DNA from: Thermoanaerobaculaceae bacterium
GTDB taxonomy: Bacteria; Acidobacteriota; UBA4820
Reading direction: 5' to 3'
Length of the DNA: 6,005 bases
Assembly (NCBI GenBank): GCA_012798145.1
Contig: JAAZNT010000166.1
Span: 1-6,005 of the forward strand
Positions 5,744 to 6,005 of the stretch are shown in pieces (position 1 is the stretch's first letter; the number at the start of each line of letters is the position of its first letter). Both the position numbers and the translations under genes were made by a program. Under the pieces are notes generated by a model, which worked only from the letters and a program-made list of their open reading frames with translations, had not been told where the DNA came from and did not search any database.

Positions 5744-5863
5744 GGCAGGCAGTTTGCCTTCGGCAACCTGAAACATAATCAAAAATCTTCTTGCAAAAGT
5801 TCCTTTTGCAGAATCTTTTTTCTTATGTTCCTGAAAATGGCTTCGCCATTTCCCGCCTGCCTG
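5744..5863. other. Three evenly spaced TTC-loop hairpins inside an outer stem
   Basis: Three short perfect hairpins each have TTC as the loop (GAA on the other strand). They are TTGCC/GGCAA (5754-5766, 5 bp), TGCAAAAG/CTTTTGCA (5792-5810, 8 bp) and AAATGGC/GCCATTT (5835-5851, 7 bp). Their centres, 5760, 5801 and 5843, are 41 and 42 bases apart. GGCAGGC (5744-5750) can pair with GCCTGCC (5855-5861), closing all three into one branched fold; a shifted register, 5746-5752 with 5857-5863, is also possible. The pairing is seen directly. It could be a structured RNA, or hairpins of a mobile element as in IS200/IS605-type or REP sequences. Confidence 0.45.
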
Positions 5864-5927
5864 TAGTTCATCAATCTCTTTTAAAACATCAAACGAGTGC
5901 ACCGGCGGTGGGGGGTAATCTGCTGCG

Positions 5928-6005
5928 TCAGACTTCGGGGGTCAAATCCTCAATGAACATAAGTTCACCTCCGGTTTGCCCACCCTCGTCTTCCTTGCAT
6001 CTCAC
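5928..6005 (-). CDS. C-terminal end of a leftward reading frame entering from the right edge
   Basis: From the right edge the minus strand reads 25 codons, VRCKEDEGGQTGGELMFIED then LTPEV, and stops at TGA 5930-5928. The frame is open at the window end, so its true length is unknown. A GGAGGTGA sequence (5972-5965) lies four bases before an internal ATG (5960-5958), which could alternatively start a 10-codon peptide. The last 105 bases are about 56% GC, clearly richer than the AT-rich membrane gene to the left, hinting at different origin. I recognise no family. Confidence 0.35.
   Translation of the reverse strand: MRCKEDEGGQTGGELMFIEDLTPEV

Larger units (their letters stand above)
5645..5941 (-). 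pseudogene. Degenerate leftward reading frame of unknown family
   Basis: A minus-strand frame is open from a stop at 5942-5944 down to TGA 5645-5647. With GTG 5902 as start it gives 85 residues beginning VHSFDVLKEIDELQAGGKW. No Shine-Dalgarno sequence precedes that GTG, and the frame upstream reads PPPP with no ATG. It overlaps by 14 bases, in another frame, the end of the reading frame entering from the right edge, which would fit one gene broken by a frameshift. The frame also runs through three hairpins and the dispersed repeat at 5669-5700, so it may not be coding at all. I cannot assign a family. Confidence 0.25.

Noticed and set aside
5744..5863. CRISPR array suggested by 41-42 base spacing
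   Set aside because: The units share only a loop triplet and not a repeated sequence, so they are not CRISPR repeats.
5931..5960. tRNA T-arm-like sequence (GGGGGTCAAATCCTC)
   Set aside because: The stem is imperfect and no acceptor, anticodon or D arm can be fitted around it on either strand.

Overview
The window reads as bacterial chromosome from a low-GC, probably strictly anaerobic organism. The signs are a ferredoxin-linked 2-oxoacid oxidoreductase (VOR/KOR type), a lysine 2,3-aminomutase-like radical SAM enzyme, a rubrerythrin-type ferritin-like protein and an ArsM-type arsenite methyltransferase. Genes are tightly packed and mostly start with ATG behind GGAG/AGGAGG-type ribosome binding sites. 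The phylum cannot be fixed from this sequence alone.

Left part (1-2376, + strand): the 3' end of the thiamine-pyrophosphate (beta) subunit, then the gamma subunit, then the alpha (VorB-type) subunit of a 2-oxoacid:ferredoxin oxidoreductase. A small diiron ferritin-like protein follows. Gaps are 1 to 9 bases, so this looks like one operon. The enzyme would oxidatively decarboxylate 2-oxoacids (probably branched-chain) to acyl-CoA and reduced ferredoxin. The ferritin-like protein may guard its oxygen-sensitive centres (inference). The visible order beta-gamma-alpha differs from the order I would expect.

Middle (2404-4708): a + strand KamA-family gene converges on a - strand pair, an AbrB-fold regulator followed by arsM. 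An 83-bp inverted-repeat element fills the convergent gap and supplies the arsM stop codon. The start of kamA carries two mutually exclusive hairpins, one of which would cover the Shine-Dalgarno sequence. The AbrB-arsM pair has a good sigma-70-type promoter with a perfect 14-bp palindrome at the predicted transcription start. Both proteins are cysteine-rich: the AbrB protein has two CC pairs and ArsM has an extra CCC/CC tail besides its three catalytic-type cysteines. Together these suggest an arsenic- or thiophilic-metal-responsive methylation unit.

Right part (4763-6005): a divergent, unrecognised AT-rich membrane protein that seems to have lost its proper start through a one-base indel in a G-run. 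Beyond it is a non-coding or decayed stretch. This holds a second copy of the inverted-repeat terminus and three hairpins with TTC loops at 41-42 base spacing inside an outer stem. The last 105 bases are about 56% GC and carry the end of a leftward reading frame. This stretch is probably a mobile-element remnant or a structured RNA; I cannot name its family.
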